A stretch of 46,287 nt of DNA from a virus. The notes beneath the pieces are model-generated. The model was not told where the DNA came from and made no database searches. It saw nothing but the letters and a program-made list of their open reading frames with translations. Below, piece by piece: positions 22,596-29,832 of the stretch; position 1 is the first letter of the stretch, and every line of letters begins with the position of its first letter. The position numbers were made by a program, and so were the translations under genes. The DNA is taken from the IMG/VR virus record IMGVR_UViG_3300015194_000003, positions 1-46,287 of that record. One strand, given 5' to 3'.

Positions 22596-24685
22596 TCGCT
22601 ACCGACGATAACTTCGGCCGGTTCGTGTTCGTTGCCCCACCGGCACCCGCCATCACCACGAGGCCCGTCGTCGCCCCGGCGGCGGAGGTGGTTGCCGTCC
22701 TGCCGGTCCAGCGCTCCCCTGAGGTGATCCGGGTGCCCCTGGCGCCCATCGCGGTCATCGAAGTGCCAGCGGTCACCATCGCGGCGCCGGTAGACCCGAT
22801 GCCGTTCACTGAGCCCGACCCGGTCCTGGTGATCGAGGTCGAGGAGGCGCTGGTTGAGGTCGTCGTGGCTCCCACCGAGCCGTACTACGCCGACGACCAG
22901 GTGACGCTTTGGCACGGCGACTGCCTCGACGTGCTCCGCGCCATGCCGGACGCCTCGGTCGACTCGGTCGTGACCGACCCGCCCTATGAACTGACCAGCG
23001 GCAAGAAGGGTGGCTCGGGCATCGCGTCCCTCAACCTCAATTCGCCCGCTGGTCGAGCGCGTATCAGCACGGGTTTCATGGGCAATGCCTGGGACGGGAC
23101 GGGTATCGCGTTCCGGCCCGACCTGTGGGCTGAGTGCCTGCGCGTGCTCAAGCCGGGCGGGTATTTGCTCGCGGCGGGAGGCTCGCGCACGTTTCACCGG
23201 CTCGCGAGCGCGGTCGAGGATTCAGGTTTCGAGATTAGAGACTGCATCACTTGGCATTTCGGGTCGGGTTTTCCGAAGTCGCGGAATATCACTAGGGACT
23301 TGCATTCACTCCCACCGTGTTCGTGTGATGTTCCGAACCAGTCCGGGACCGTAAATACCGGTATTCCATCTAGCCTTGTTCGAGCAGGAGTAGGAACAGA
23401 AGATGGAGCGGTGTCGCTTACAGGGCCTTCCGCAGACAGCACAGGCGGGGTACGGGCGCAGGTGGTCCCCGCTAGTGCGGCGGACCAACGGTGCGTAAAT
23501 GTGAATACCCTGGACGAACAGAGCGTCGGGGAGAGCCCTCCAGTAGTGCTCAGGGCGTCTACCATGACAAGTGGCGCAGAGAGTGAGCAGATTTGCGGCA
23601 GCGTTAGCCGAGTCAAGGTCGATCCAGAAGCGCTGAGGGATGAGGTGGTGCGCAATCAAGCCATCCTCCGTGCCGCAGTCACCACACCTCCCGTCGCGCT
23701 CGATGATTCCAGCGGAGACGGTGGCCCATTGCCTGCCCTTGTACTTCCACGTTCCGCCGCGCCAAGCGGGGTTACCGTCGCTGACCATGCGGGTTCTGTA
23801 GTCAGCGGACATGCACGCCCGACCGCAGTAGACACCCCGGTCGGTCCAGTTCCGGAACGCGACTCCGCAGACAGTGCAGACATGGACCCGGTTGCCCTTA
23901 CTTCTCATGTAGTCAAGGTTACCGCCAAGCGCGCATTCCGGTGCGAGGTGTGTGGCGGCGTGGCTGGTCAAATCACAGAGGGGCTGGGGACGGCACTTAA
24001 GCCCGCTACCGAGTTCTTTACCGTCGCTCGCAAGCCTCTGATCGGCACAGTCGCGGCGAACGTGCTCGCGTTCGGGACCGGGGCGCTAAACGTGGACGGG
24101 TGTCGGGTGGCCACGGCCACGGATGACGATATTCATGCGAAGAACCCACACACCACAGGTGGTTTTGGGCACGCTGATGCCTTGGTGTACGGAACCTCTA
24201 GGGGTGCAGATGCCTATGACCCCTCCAAGGGCCGCTGGCCGACCAACGTCCTCCTGGACGAATCTCAAGCCGCCGCACTGGACCTACAGACCGGCACGAG
24301 TGTGTCGCGCACTGGCAAGCCGCGCGGAGCAGCGTCCGGGGAGGGCTGGGGCATGACGGCTACGGGTGCCGAGTACGCGGACTCTGGTGGGCCATCACGC
24401 TTCTTTCCCACATTCAAATACCAGGCAAAAGCGCCCACCAAGGAGCGCCCCAAGGTGGACGGAGTAGCACATCCCACCGTAAAACCACTCGAATTGATGA
24501 AATGGTTGGTGCGGCTGGTCACCCCTCCCGGAGGGGTGACGCTGGACCCGTTTGCCGGGTCCGGTACCTCGGGCGAGGCGGCCATCGCGGAAGGCTTCCG
24601 GTCGATCCTGATTGAGCGGGACCCCACCTACCTGCCGCTGATCGTGAAGCGGCTGGATTTGACGATCGAGGAGAAGGACCTGTGA
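22592..24685 (+). CDS. DNA N6-A/N4-C methyltransferase (beta class), interrupted by an antisense HNH gene
   Basis: 697 residues from GTG 22592 (GTGA overlap). The first 95 residues are Pro/Val/Ala-rich. The enzyme begins at VTLWHGDCLDVLRAMP. Catalytic motif IV is DPPY (129-132), followed by VLKPGG, then HPTVKP and SAM-binding motif I FAGSG (654-658), the order of beta-class amino-methyltransferases. Between residues ~233 (FPKSRN) and ~461 (GLGTALKPATEF) an atypical stretch appears with different codon use. It is the antisense of an HNH endonuclease gene. Whether this stretch is translated, spliced out, or kills the enzyme is unknown. Confidence 0.85.
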   Translation: MIATDDNFGRFVFVAPPAPAITTRPVVAPAAEVVAVLPVQRSPEVIRVPLAPIAVIEVPAVTIAAPVDPMPFTEPDPVLVIEVEEALVEVVVAPTEPYYADDQVTLWHGDCLDVLRAMPDASVDSVVTDPPYELTSGKKGGSGIASLNLNSPAGRARISTGFMGNAWDGTGIAFRPDLWAECLRVLKPGGYLLAAGGSRTFHRLASAVEDSGFEIRDCITWHFGSGFPKSRNITRDLHSLPPCSCDVPNQSGTVNTGIPSSLVRAGVGTEDGAVSLTGPSADSTGGVRAQVVPASAADQRCVNVNTLDEQSVGESPPVVLRASTMTSGAESEQICGSVSRVKVDPEALRDEVVRNQAILRAAVTTPPVALDDSSGDGGPLPALVLPRSAAPSGVTVADHAGSVVSGHARPTAVDTPVGPVPERDSADSADMDPVALTSHVVKVTAKRAFRCEVCGGVAGQITEGLGTALKPATEFFTVARKPLIGTVAANVLAFGTGALNVDGCRVATATDDDIHAKNPHTTGGFGHADALVYGTSRGADAYDPSKGRWPTNVLLDESQAAALDLQTGTSVSRTGKPRGAASGEGWGMTATGAEYADSGGPSRFFPTFKYQAKAPTKERPKVDGVAHPTVKPLELMKWLVRLVTPPGGVTLDPFAGSGTSGEAAIAEGFRSILIERDPTYLPLIVKRLDLTIEEKDL
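23306..23908 (-). CDS. HNH homing-type endonuclease gene inside the methyltransferase gene
   Basis: 200 residues from ATG 23908; an upstream TTG at 23971 would add 21. Three zinc-type Cys clusters are visible: CTVCG...CGRAC at the N-terminus, the HNH core CGDCG...LIAHHLIPQRF...LLTLCATCHGRRPEH, and CAVCGRPC...CSYSC at the C-terminus. HNH enzymes cut DNA with a His-metal site and are typical mobile genes of phages. The gene lies entirely on the opposite strand of the methyltransferase with codons in exact register, so the sense frame stays open as long as TTA, CTA and TCA codons are avoided. The base composition is less G+C-rich than the flanks. Confidence 0.82.
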   Translation of the reverse strand: MRSKGNRVHVCTVCGVAFRNWTDRGVYCGRACMSADYRTRMVSDGNPAWRGGTWKYKGRQWATVSAGIIERDGRCGDCGTEDGLIAHHLIPQRFWIDLDSANAAANLLTLCATCHGRRPEHYWRALPDALFVQGIHIYAPLVRRTSGDHLRPYPACAVCGRPCKRHRSIFCSYSCSNKARWNTGIYGPGLVRNITRTRWE

Positions 24686-25062
24686 GGGGCACGACCAGGG
24701 ACATGTCAAACGCCCATGAACTCCATCTCGTGAAGGTGCTGGGTGGTCGCCGGACCCCGGGGAGCGGCAACGGGTTTGCGAACCCCATGGACGGGCGGCT
24801 GAACCGGTACACCGACGCCTTCGCCGTGGCCTGGGATGGGAAAGCCACATTGGGCAAGAGCGTCGGGGTGACCCGGTCGATGTGGGACAAGGCCGTCGAG
24901 CAGGCCCTCGGTGAACGCCCGATGCTGGCGCTGCGGTTTTACGACACCGAGCGATTGCACGTCGGGCTGGACCTGGCCGTGGTCAGCCTGGACGACTTCG
25001 CCGAACTGCTGGACCTGGCCCGCGAGGGTGCCCTGCACCGCGCCGAGTGCGGGAGGCAATGA
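24682..25062 (+). CDS. putative small PD-(D/E)XK-like nuclease (Holliday-junction-resolvase-like)
   Basis: 126 residues from GTG 24682, with GAGGAGAAGGA upstream and GTGA overlapping the methyltransferase stop; ATG 24703 is an internal alternative. The sequence LGGRRTPGSGNG...MDGR followed by a strand and DGKATLGKSVG matches the layout of small phage/archaeal Hjc-type resolvases, where an early Glu/Ser region precedes D and E-x-K. The canonical E-x-K reads D-G-K here. It would cut branched DNA. The assignment rests on a pattern, not a clear catalytic set. Confidence 0.5.
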   Translation: MRGTTRDMSNAHELHLVKVLGGRRTPGSGNGFANPMDGRLNRYTDAFAVAWDGKATLGKSVGVTRSMWDKAVEQALGERPMLALRFYDTERLHVGLDLAVVSLDDFAELLDLAREGALHRAECGRQ

Positions 25063-25871
25063 TGCTCATCACCCAGAAGCCGTCCGTGAACTTCCGCAAG
25101 TTGCTCGCCGGGGCCAGCGCCGGGGAGGTGCTGATCCCGATCATGCGGGCAGCGCTGTATGACCCGGACTTCAAGAGTTTCGACGTGCACATCGACGGCT
25201 TCACCGCCCGCCCGCCGGACCCGTGGTTCCACCCGAGCACGCACCCGATGATGCACCCGAGGCAGTTGTACTACTACCTGGCTCATCCGGATGCGCTGCT
25301 ACCGGAGATCTTCGACCCGCACTCCACCATGGCAGTGACCCAGGGGACCTTCTGGCACGAATTTTTCCAGCACATCCTGTTGGAGGTCGGCGCGATCTTG
25401 CCCAACCCGACCCCGACGCCTGGACGCAACGTCGCCGAGTGGGGCTGGGTGCACGCCGTGACCCAGGCCCGGGGGCACTCCGACGGGCTCACCCCGGACC
25501 AGGAGATTTTTGAACTTAAGAGCATGAATCAGGCCCGGCTGTCCAAGTTGGCTCCCGGGGCTCCGGCCGACCCGGCGGTGCTGGCCTCCTTCCGCAAGAT
25601 GTGCCCGGACTACTACGCCCAGGGCCAGGAGTACATGCGCCTGTCCGGGCGCCGGTCCTGGCGCTGCGTGCTGATGGCCATCGAGTACCCCTACCCGATG
25701 CGGGAGATCGTGATGGCCTACGACCCGATCTACGCCCAGGGCATCGCGTTCAAGTACGAGACGGTCATCCAGGCCGTCGCCGACCAGCGCCCACCCCGGC
25801 CGTGCTGCGGCGGAGGGGCTGCGGCCTCCACCTGCTTCGCCCGGGCGATCTGCCCGCTGGGGTCGTTGTGA
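25059..25871 (+). CDS. Cas4/RecB-like exonuclease with four-cysteine cluster
   Basis: 270 residues from ATG 25059 (ATGA overlap); ATG 25062 is equally possible. PD-(D/E)XK residues are His100 (FWHEFF), Asp142 in GHSDG, Glu152 and Lys154 in EIFELKS, and a QxxxY-like helix (YAQGQEYM) near 190. Cysteines 249, 250, 259 and 265 near the C-terminus could hold a 4Fe-4S cluster as in Cas4 and AddB. These enzymes degrade DNA ends; in phages they sit with RecA for recombination. No CRISPR array or cas1/cas2 is present, so it is not a CRISPR adaptation gene. Confidence 0.82.
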   Translation: MMLITQKPSVNFRKLLAGASAGEVLIPIMRAALYDPDFKSFDVHIDGFTARPPDPWFHPSTHPMMHPRQLYYYLAHPDALLPEIFDPHSTMAVTQGTFWHEFFQHILLEVGAILPNPTPTPGRNVAEWGWVHAVTQARGHSDGLTPDQEIFELKSMNQARLSKLAPGAPADPAVLASFRKMCPDYYAQGQEYMRLSGRRSWRCVLMAIEYPYPMREIVMAYDPIYAQGIAFKYETVIQAVADQRPPRPCCGGGAAASTCFARAICPLGSL

Positions 25872-26464
25872 GTGCCAGCCCCCTGGCGGCCTTCCGGGTG
25901 GACGTCCCCATCCCTCGGCCGGTCCCGGCTCCCACCACGCCTGGGCTCGGGCAGGTGCTCTGCTTCGACCAGTCCCTGGCGGCGCTCGGGTGGGTCTGGC
26001 TCCAGAGCACCGCGCAGGGCCTGCGGGTGCTCGCCCTGGGGTCGATCACCACCAACCCGAAGGACTGGCCCACCGGGCACGAGGGGACGCTCCAGCGGGC
26101 CGTACACGTCGCCACCGAGATCCGCCAGGTGGTGCAGGGCGCCCTCGGTCCTGAGACCCTCCTGGGCAACCTGGACGCCATCGCGCACGAGACCCCGCCG
26201 GTGGCCAGTCACATGTCCCGGCCGGAGTCCTCCCTGCTGGCTGCTCTCGGGGTCCGGCTGCTGGCGGAGACCTTTGCGCTGCCGGTGGTGATGATCGCCA
26301 ACCAACACTCCAAGTCGGTGCTGACAGGGCATCCGAACACCGACAAGAAGGGCTGGCACCTCGCCTTGTCCGGCTACGACATCGCCGGACCCGTCCCGAA
26401 GAACGAAGGCCAGCGCGATGCGGCGTGCCTCGCCGTGACGTATTTCCTCGACAGGAGCATCTGA
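25868..26464 (+). CDS. RuvC-like Holliday junction resolvase
   Basis: 198 residues from GTG 25868 (GTGA overlap). RNase H-fold acids are visible in order: Asp34 in LCFDQSLAALGW, Glu108 in AHETPP, Asp159 in DKKGWH, and Asp184 in EGQRDAACLA. This is the RuvC arrangement for cutting four-way junctions, here likely to resolve branched replication intermediates before packaging. The first 30 residues are a Pro-rich lead. The stop overlaps the next start (TGATG). Confidence 0.78.
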   Translation: MSASPLAAFRVDVPIPRPVPAPTTPGLGQVLCFDQSLAALGWVWLQSTAQGLRVLALGSITTNPKDWPTGHEGTLQRAVHVATEIRQVVQGALGPETLLGNLDAIAHETPPVASHMSRPESSLLAALGVRLLAETFALPVVMIANQHSKSVLTGHPNTDKKGWHLALSGYDIAGPVPKNEGQRDAACLAVTYFLDRSI

Positions 26465-27150
26465 TGGTGGCAGTGGGCAAGACCCGGGCGTCGGGGCAGA
26501 CCGGGGCAAGCACGGAGGCCAAAGAGGCCGCCAGGACCGCCGAGGACCCGATCGAGATCACGATGCCGGAGGATAAGCCTCGCAGCATGCACCGCACCCC
26601 CGGCTTCGCCCGGATGCGCACCGACTGGCGGGGGGAGGACCGGGCCATTCTGACGCGGGCCCAGGCGGCGGTGCAGGGCCGGATCTCCACCACCTTCGCC
26701 GGGGCGTTCGAGGTGATGAACCAGATCTACGACATCGTGCGCACCCCCCAGGTGGACGCCCAGGGGGAGATCAAGGTGGACCAGTATGGCTGGACGATCT
26801 GGGTCACCAACGAGTTCGGCGGACACGATGAGGACTTCACCCGGCTGACGTCGGCCCAGAAGGAGGACCTGCTGTTCAAGATCACCACCCGGATCTTCGG
26901 CTGGGAGCAGGATGCGGCCGATGCGTGGGGAGAGGCGATGCTCGCCAAGGCGGTCTTCGAGGAGCGGTTCGCGCTCGGCTTCGACGCCCCGATGTCGGGC
27001 ACCGTGGACGACCGCAAGGCCGCCGGTGCGCTGGACGCCCGGGACGAGCGTTACTTCGCCATACTGCAAAGTCAGTACAGCCGCCGCGCCGAGTCGCTGG
27101 TCCGCAGCATGGCTCTGCTGGGCCAACGGATTAAGGACACAATGGTCTAA
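26464..27150 (+). CDS. conserved-type helical phage protein, function unknown
   Basis: 228 residues from ATG 26464 (TGATG overlap). The first 45 residues are a polar, charged lead. The rest is helical with regular hydrophobic spacing (TWR-like DWRGEDRAILTRAQAAV, then FLF-like LLFKITTRIFGWEQ and ADAWGEAMLAKAVFEERF). No catalytic motif. It is the last gene of the recombination cluster. I recall similar sequences in actinophages as hypothetical proteins, without a known role. Confidence 0.6.
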   Translation: MVAVGKTRASGQTGASTEAKEAARTAEDPIEITMPEDKPRSMHRTPGFARMRTDWRGEDRAILTRAQAAVQGRISTTFAGAFEVMNQIYDIVRTPQVDAQGEIKVDQYGWTIWVTNEFGGHDEDFTRLTSAQKEDLLFKITTRIFGWEQDAADAWGEAMLAKAVFEERFALGFDAPMSGTVDDRKAAGALDARDERYFAILQSQYSRRAESLVRSMALLGQRIKDTMV

Positions 27151-27175
27151 AACAGCGCACGCTATCCCAAACTAG

Positions 27176-27228
27176 GACGGTCCCCGGCGAGCCTTAGAGT
27201 GAATCTAAGGACCTGGCGGGGGACCGTC
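27176..27228 (+). other. compound hairpin in the 27151-27339 gap
   Basis: Outer arms GACGGTCCCC (27176-27185) and GGGGACCGTC (27219-27228) are perfect. An inner hairpin CCTTAGA (27192-27198) / TCTAAGG (27204-27210) has a 5-nt loop. No U-run follows. It may be a terminator for the recombination operon or a structured leader. The rest of the gap contains a short GGCGA/TCGCC hairpin (about 27266-27280) and no gene. Confidence 0.65.
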
Positions 27229-27339
27229 TGTGCCGAATACGGTCAGGGGTACTACGCTGCTGACCGGCGATAATGTCGCCACTGGCGACCACAGCCAGGA
27301 TCCCTCAGGACGCCAGGGAAGGGGTGCGTGTAGCGCGAG

Positions 27340-27702
27340 GTGCCAACGGTCGTCCCGACTGTCCTAGCGGTTCCTTTGCTCCGTGAACTTTTCCGCCACC
27401 ACCAGGCGTGGCATAGCGCGTATGAGGCCCGAGACGTCGAGGACGTCCTGGTCTCCCACGGCTTCTCGATCTCCCTGTGGGACCTCGACTACCTGGTCTC
27501 CGCCATTAGTTGTCTGCCGACCCGACAACGCCAAGCGATCCAACTGTGTTTCCTGGACGGCCTTCGCGAGGAAGACGCCGCGATCGCCATGGGGGTCTCC
27601 CCCACCAATCCCGTCTCGATGTATGCCAATGCCGGATTGGTCAAGATCTTGGCCATGATCGAGCGCGGCGACCTGGTCCGGTACACGAAGGAGATCATCT
27701 GA
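27340..27702 (+). CDS. sigma-70 region-4-like helix-turn-helix protein
   Basis: 120 residues from GTG 27340 with no strong ribosome site (GGGAAGGGG is 17 bases away). The C-terminal half reads like sigma region 4.2: LPTRQRQAIQLCFLDGL, then EEDAAIAMGVS and MYANAGLVKILAMI, the two helices that contact a -35 box. The sigma region-2 part is missing, so it would be a partial sigma, an anti-sigma-like or a simple HTH regulator. TGATG couples it to the next gene. It may control the late genes that follow. Confidence 0.5.
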   Translation: MPTVVPTVLAVPLLRELFRHHQAWHSAYEARDVEDVLVSHGFSISLWDLDYLVSAISCLPTRQRQAIQLCFLDGLREEDAAIAMGVSPTNPVSMYANAGLVKILAMIERGDLVRYTKEII

Positions 27703-29060
27703 TGGCGTCGATGCCGCTGCGGCGGGGGCTCTGTGCGAGCCTGGAGGCTGAAAGCAACCGGCTGATCAAGGAGAGCCTGGTTGGCGTCACGAAGCATAGC
27801 GACAAAGCGGACATTCTGACCCAGTGGAAGGAGCAGGAGCGATACCGGCGTGAGGTGTACGTGGCCTCCGGTACTCCTGATCCCAGCGTCCGGCTCGGCA
27901 TGTTCGGCCGAGTCCTGAATCCCACCCGCCCGGAACTCAATTGCCTTGGCGGCGAGACCGAGGTCGTCGTGCGCGACCGGGGGTCAGTGAGGATCGAGGA
28001 CCTGGCCGACACCACCCAGGAGATCTTCACCTCCAAGGGGTGGAGCAAGGGCGAGTTTCGGTCCTATGGCGTCGGCGACCTCCAGCGGATCGTGCTCACT
28101 CGCGCCGGTGTCGAGAAGGTGGTGTGGGCGACTCCCAACCACAGGTGGCTCGTCAACGGAAAGGGTCAGGGGGTTTACAAGAGCGGCGCCCGCAAGGGTC
28201 GGCCGTACGCGCAACTTCACTGTCCCTCGGTCGTGCTGGAGGTGCCCACCTCCGGTCTCGTGGCCGGACAGCGGATGGCTACCAAGTACCTCCCCATGTT
28301 GATTGGACAGACGACACCCTCCGCCTTCGGGGTGGCGCATGGTTTCAGTTTCGGAGATGGCTCTCGCGTATCTAGCAAGCGAGGTATCGAAGGAGGCAGT
28401 TCCACTGACCTGTTCGGGGAGAAGGAGTTCTGCTTGTTGCCGTACTTCCCCAATCCGGCCCTGGCCTACTACCCGAGGCCAGACGTCTCAGTGAGCACCG
28501 TGCGAGTGACCGGACTACCGGGCTACTTCAAGGACCTGCCGAGCATCAGCGAGAGCGTGCCCTACCTCTACGGCTGGCTGGCGGGGTATGTGGCTGCCGA
28601 CGGCGACGTGACCGTCAATGGGTACTGCCGACTGTCCTCGCACTCCTTGTCTAACCTGCTGTTCGCGCGGGACGTGTGCTACCGACTCGGTATCACCGTG
28701 TCGAGTCCGACGGTTTCGCATGGGCAAAACCCCTTCACCGGTGAGCCGTACACCATGTACACCCTCCAGATTGACAAGTGGTCCTTGACCGAGCCGTTCT
28801 TCATCCTCGACTCCCATCGGGCCAGGTGGGTGAACTCTCGCCTCAGGACGACGGCCGCCACCAAGGATCGTTGGCTCGTGCAGTCGGTTGACCCCGTATC
28901 TGAGTCCAGAGAGGTCTACTGCGCCGTCGTTCCGACGACTGAGGACTTCCTGCTGACTGACTACTTGCTCACGGGCAACTCCCGCAGTGGTGTGTCCAGG
29001 CCCCGCACCATGATGGGCACGATGGGTCTGCTGGCCCACATGGATTCGGACGTGGACTGA
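27702..29060 (+). CDS. small unknown protein (106 residues after splicing) carrying a LAGLIDADG intein
   Basis: 452 residues as translated from ATG 27702 (TGATG overlap). Residues 1-80 and 427-452 form the mature protein: a charged helical N-part (ESNRLIKESLVGVTKHSDKA, then WKEQERYRREVY) and a basic C-part (SRSGVSRPRTMMG). It matches no family I know. Inteins usually occupy essential conserved motifs, so its place in a tiny unknown protein implies that the junction TRPELN-SRSGV is functionally critical. Position just before a putative small terminase suggests a packaging or head role. Confidence 0.7.
   Translation: MASMPLRRGLCASLEAESNRLIKESLVGVTKHSDKADILTQWKEQERYRREVYVASGTPDPSVRLGMFGRVLNPTRPELNCLGGETEVVVRDRGSVRIEDLADTTQEIFTSKGWSKGEFRSYGVGDLQRIVLTRAGVEKVVWATPNHRWLVNGKGQGVYKSGARKGRPYAQLHCPSVVLEVPTSGLVAGQRMATKYLPMLIGQTTPSAFGVAHGFSFGDGSRVSSKRGIEGGSSTDLFGEKEFCLLPYFPNPALAYYPRPDVSVSTVRVTGLPGYFKDLPSISESVPYLYGWLAGYVAADGDVTVNGYCRLSSHSLSNLLFARDVCYRLGITVSSPTVSHGQNPFTGEPYTMYTLQIDKWSLTEPFFILDSHRARWVNSRLRTTAATKDRWLVQSVDPVSESREVYCAVVPTTEDFLLTDYLLTGNSRSGVSRPRTMMGTMGLLAHMDSDVD
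27942..28979 (+). other. LAGLIDADG intein (346 residues)
   Basis: It starts at Cys81 (CLGGETEVVV), has block B as ATPNHRWLV, a LAGLIDADG motif as WLAGYVAADGDV, and ends CAVVPTTEDFLLTDYLLTGN before Ser427. The penultimate Gly replaces His, as in several phage inteins. The second LAGLIDADG helix is not clear, so it may act as a dimer or be degenerate. Confidence 0.88.
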
Positions 29061-29062
29061 CC

Positions 29063-29749
29063 ATGCACCTGGCTTCGTCTGGAGATGCAGTCCCCGTCCC
29101 GGGCACCGGCGCCCGGGTGGTGCGCAGCGCAGTGGTCTACCGCCTCGGTGGGCGCCAGTACCCGATGATGACGGCGAGCCAGTGCCTGACTTGCAACTCG
29201 CCCTACCGGGTCGAGATCGAGCGGGCCCTGATCCGGTCCTACTCTGCGGCCTCGATCCACCGGTCGTTGCCCGCTGCCGGGCAGAGCGCCTTGAGCGTGC
29301 ACAACATCCTGGAGCATGCCCGCAAGCACCTGCCGGTGGACCACTCCATCCGCCAGGCCGCCATCGAGGCCCGCAGCCGGGAACTGGGGATCGACGTGGC
29401 CAGCGCCGAGGGCGCCCTGGTGGACCACATCTCCTTCGCCCGACTGGGTCTCCAGCAGGTCTACGAGGCGATGGTGGAAGGCAAGGTGCACCCGGACGTC
29501 AAGGACGGCATCGCCTTCGCCAACGTGCTGCTGAAGGTGGAGGAGCGGTCCGGCGGCGGCATGGACGAGGAGATGATGGCCCGGGGGTTCTTGGCCTACA
29601 TGTCCGCGCTGCGTCAGGTGTGCACCCCAGGACAGATCCAGTCGATGAACGACCTGATCCAGGCCGACCCGATCATGAAGTCCCTGCTGGGTCGGTCTGA
29701 GCGGGTGATCGAGGTCGGCGTGGTGGACCCCGAGGCAGTCGTGGCGTAG
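29063..29749 (+). CDS. putative DNA-binding protein, possible small terminase
   Basis: 228 residues from ATG 29063, two bases after the previous stop. A CxxC pair (CLTCNSPYRVEIE, near 38) begins a segment with a helix-turn-helix feel (AASIHRSLPAAGQSALSVHN) and HARKHLPVD. A long helical C-part follows, suggesting oligomerisation. Size, HTH-like part and position upstream of the large terminase fit a small terminase subunit, but two genes intervene and the family is not certain. Confidence 0.5.
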   Translation: MHLASSGDAVPVPGTGARVVRSAVVYRLGGRQYPMMTASQCLTCNSPYRVEIERALIRSYSAASIHRSLPAAGQSALSVHNILEHARKHLPVDHSIRQAAIEARSRELGIDVASAEGALVDHISFARLGLQQVYEAMVEGKVHPDVKDGIAFANVLLKVEERSGGGMDEEMMARGFLAYMSALRQVCTPGQIQSMNDLIQADPIMKSLLGRSERVIEVGVVDPEAVVA

Positions 29750-29766
29750 ATAAAAAGTTCTGTCAG

Positions 29767-29796
29767 TTGCACATCGTTGTCAATCGGGCCTAGAGT
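29767..29796 (+). promoter_or_regulatory. promoter for the DUF932-like gene
   Basis: TTGCAC (29767-29772), an 18-nt spacer and TAGAGT (29791-29796) fit an actinobacterial sigma-A promoter. Upstream AAAAAGTTCTGTCA (29753-29766) matches the motif at 6773-6784. The leader carries CATCTACCTG before GGGAGAAAAA, as also seen (CATCTACC) before the starts at 6832 and 30944. Confidence 0.6.
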
Positions 29797-29832
29797 CGGG
29801 GCACCCGCTTCATCTACCTGCTGGGAGAAAAA

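Noticed and set aside
23290-23975. fourth intein, in the methyltransferase
   Set aside because: The foreign segment lacks Cys1, block B and a terminal Asn on the sense strand; the recognisable protein is on the opposite strand.
25059-25871. CRISPR adaptation gene (cas4)
   Set aside because: No CRISPR repeats or cas1/cas2 in the window; Cas4-like exonucleases commonly occur in phages alone.
27176-27228. tRNA-like fold (GGTCCCC/GGGGACC outer stem)
   Set aside because: The total length is far too short for a tRNA and there are no D- or T-arms; it is kept only as a hairpin.
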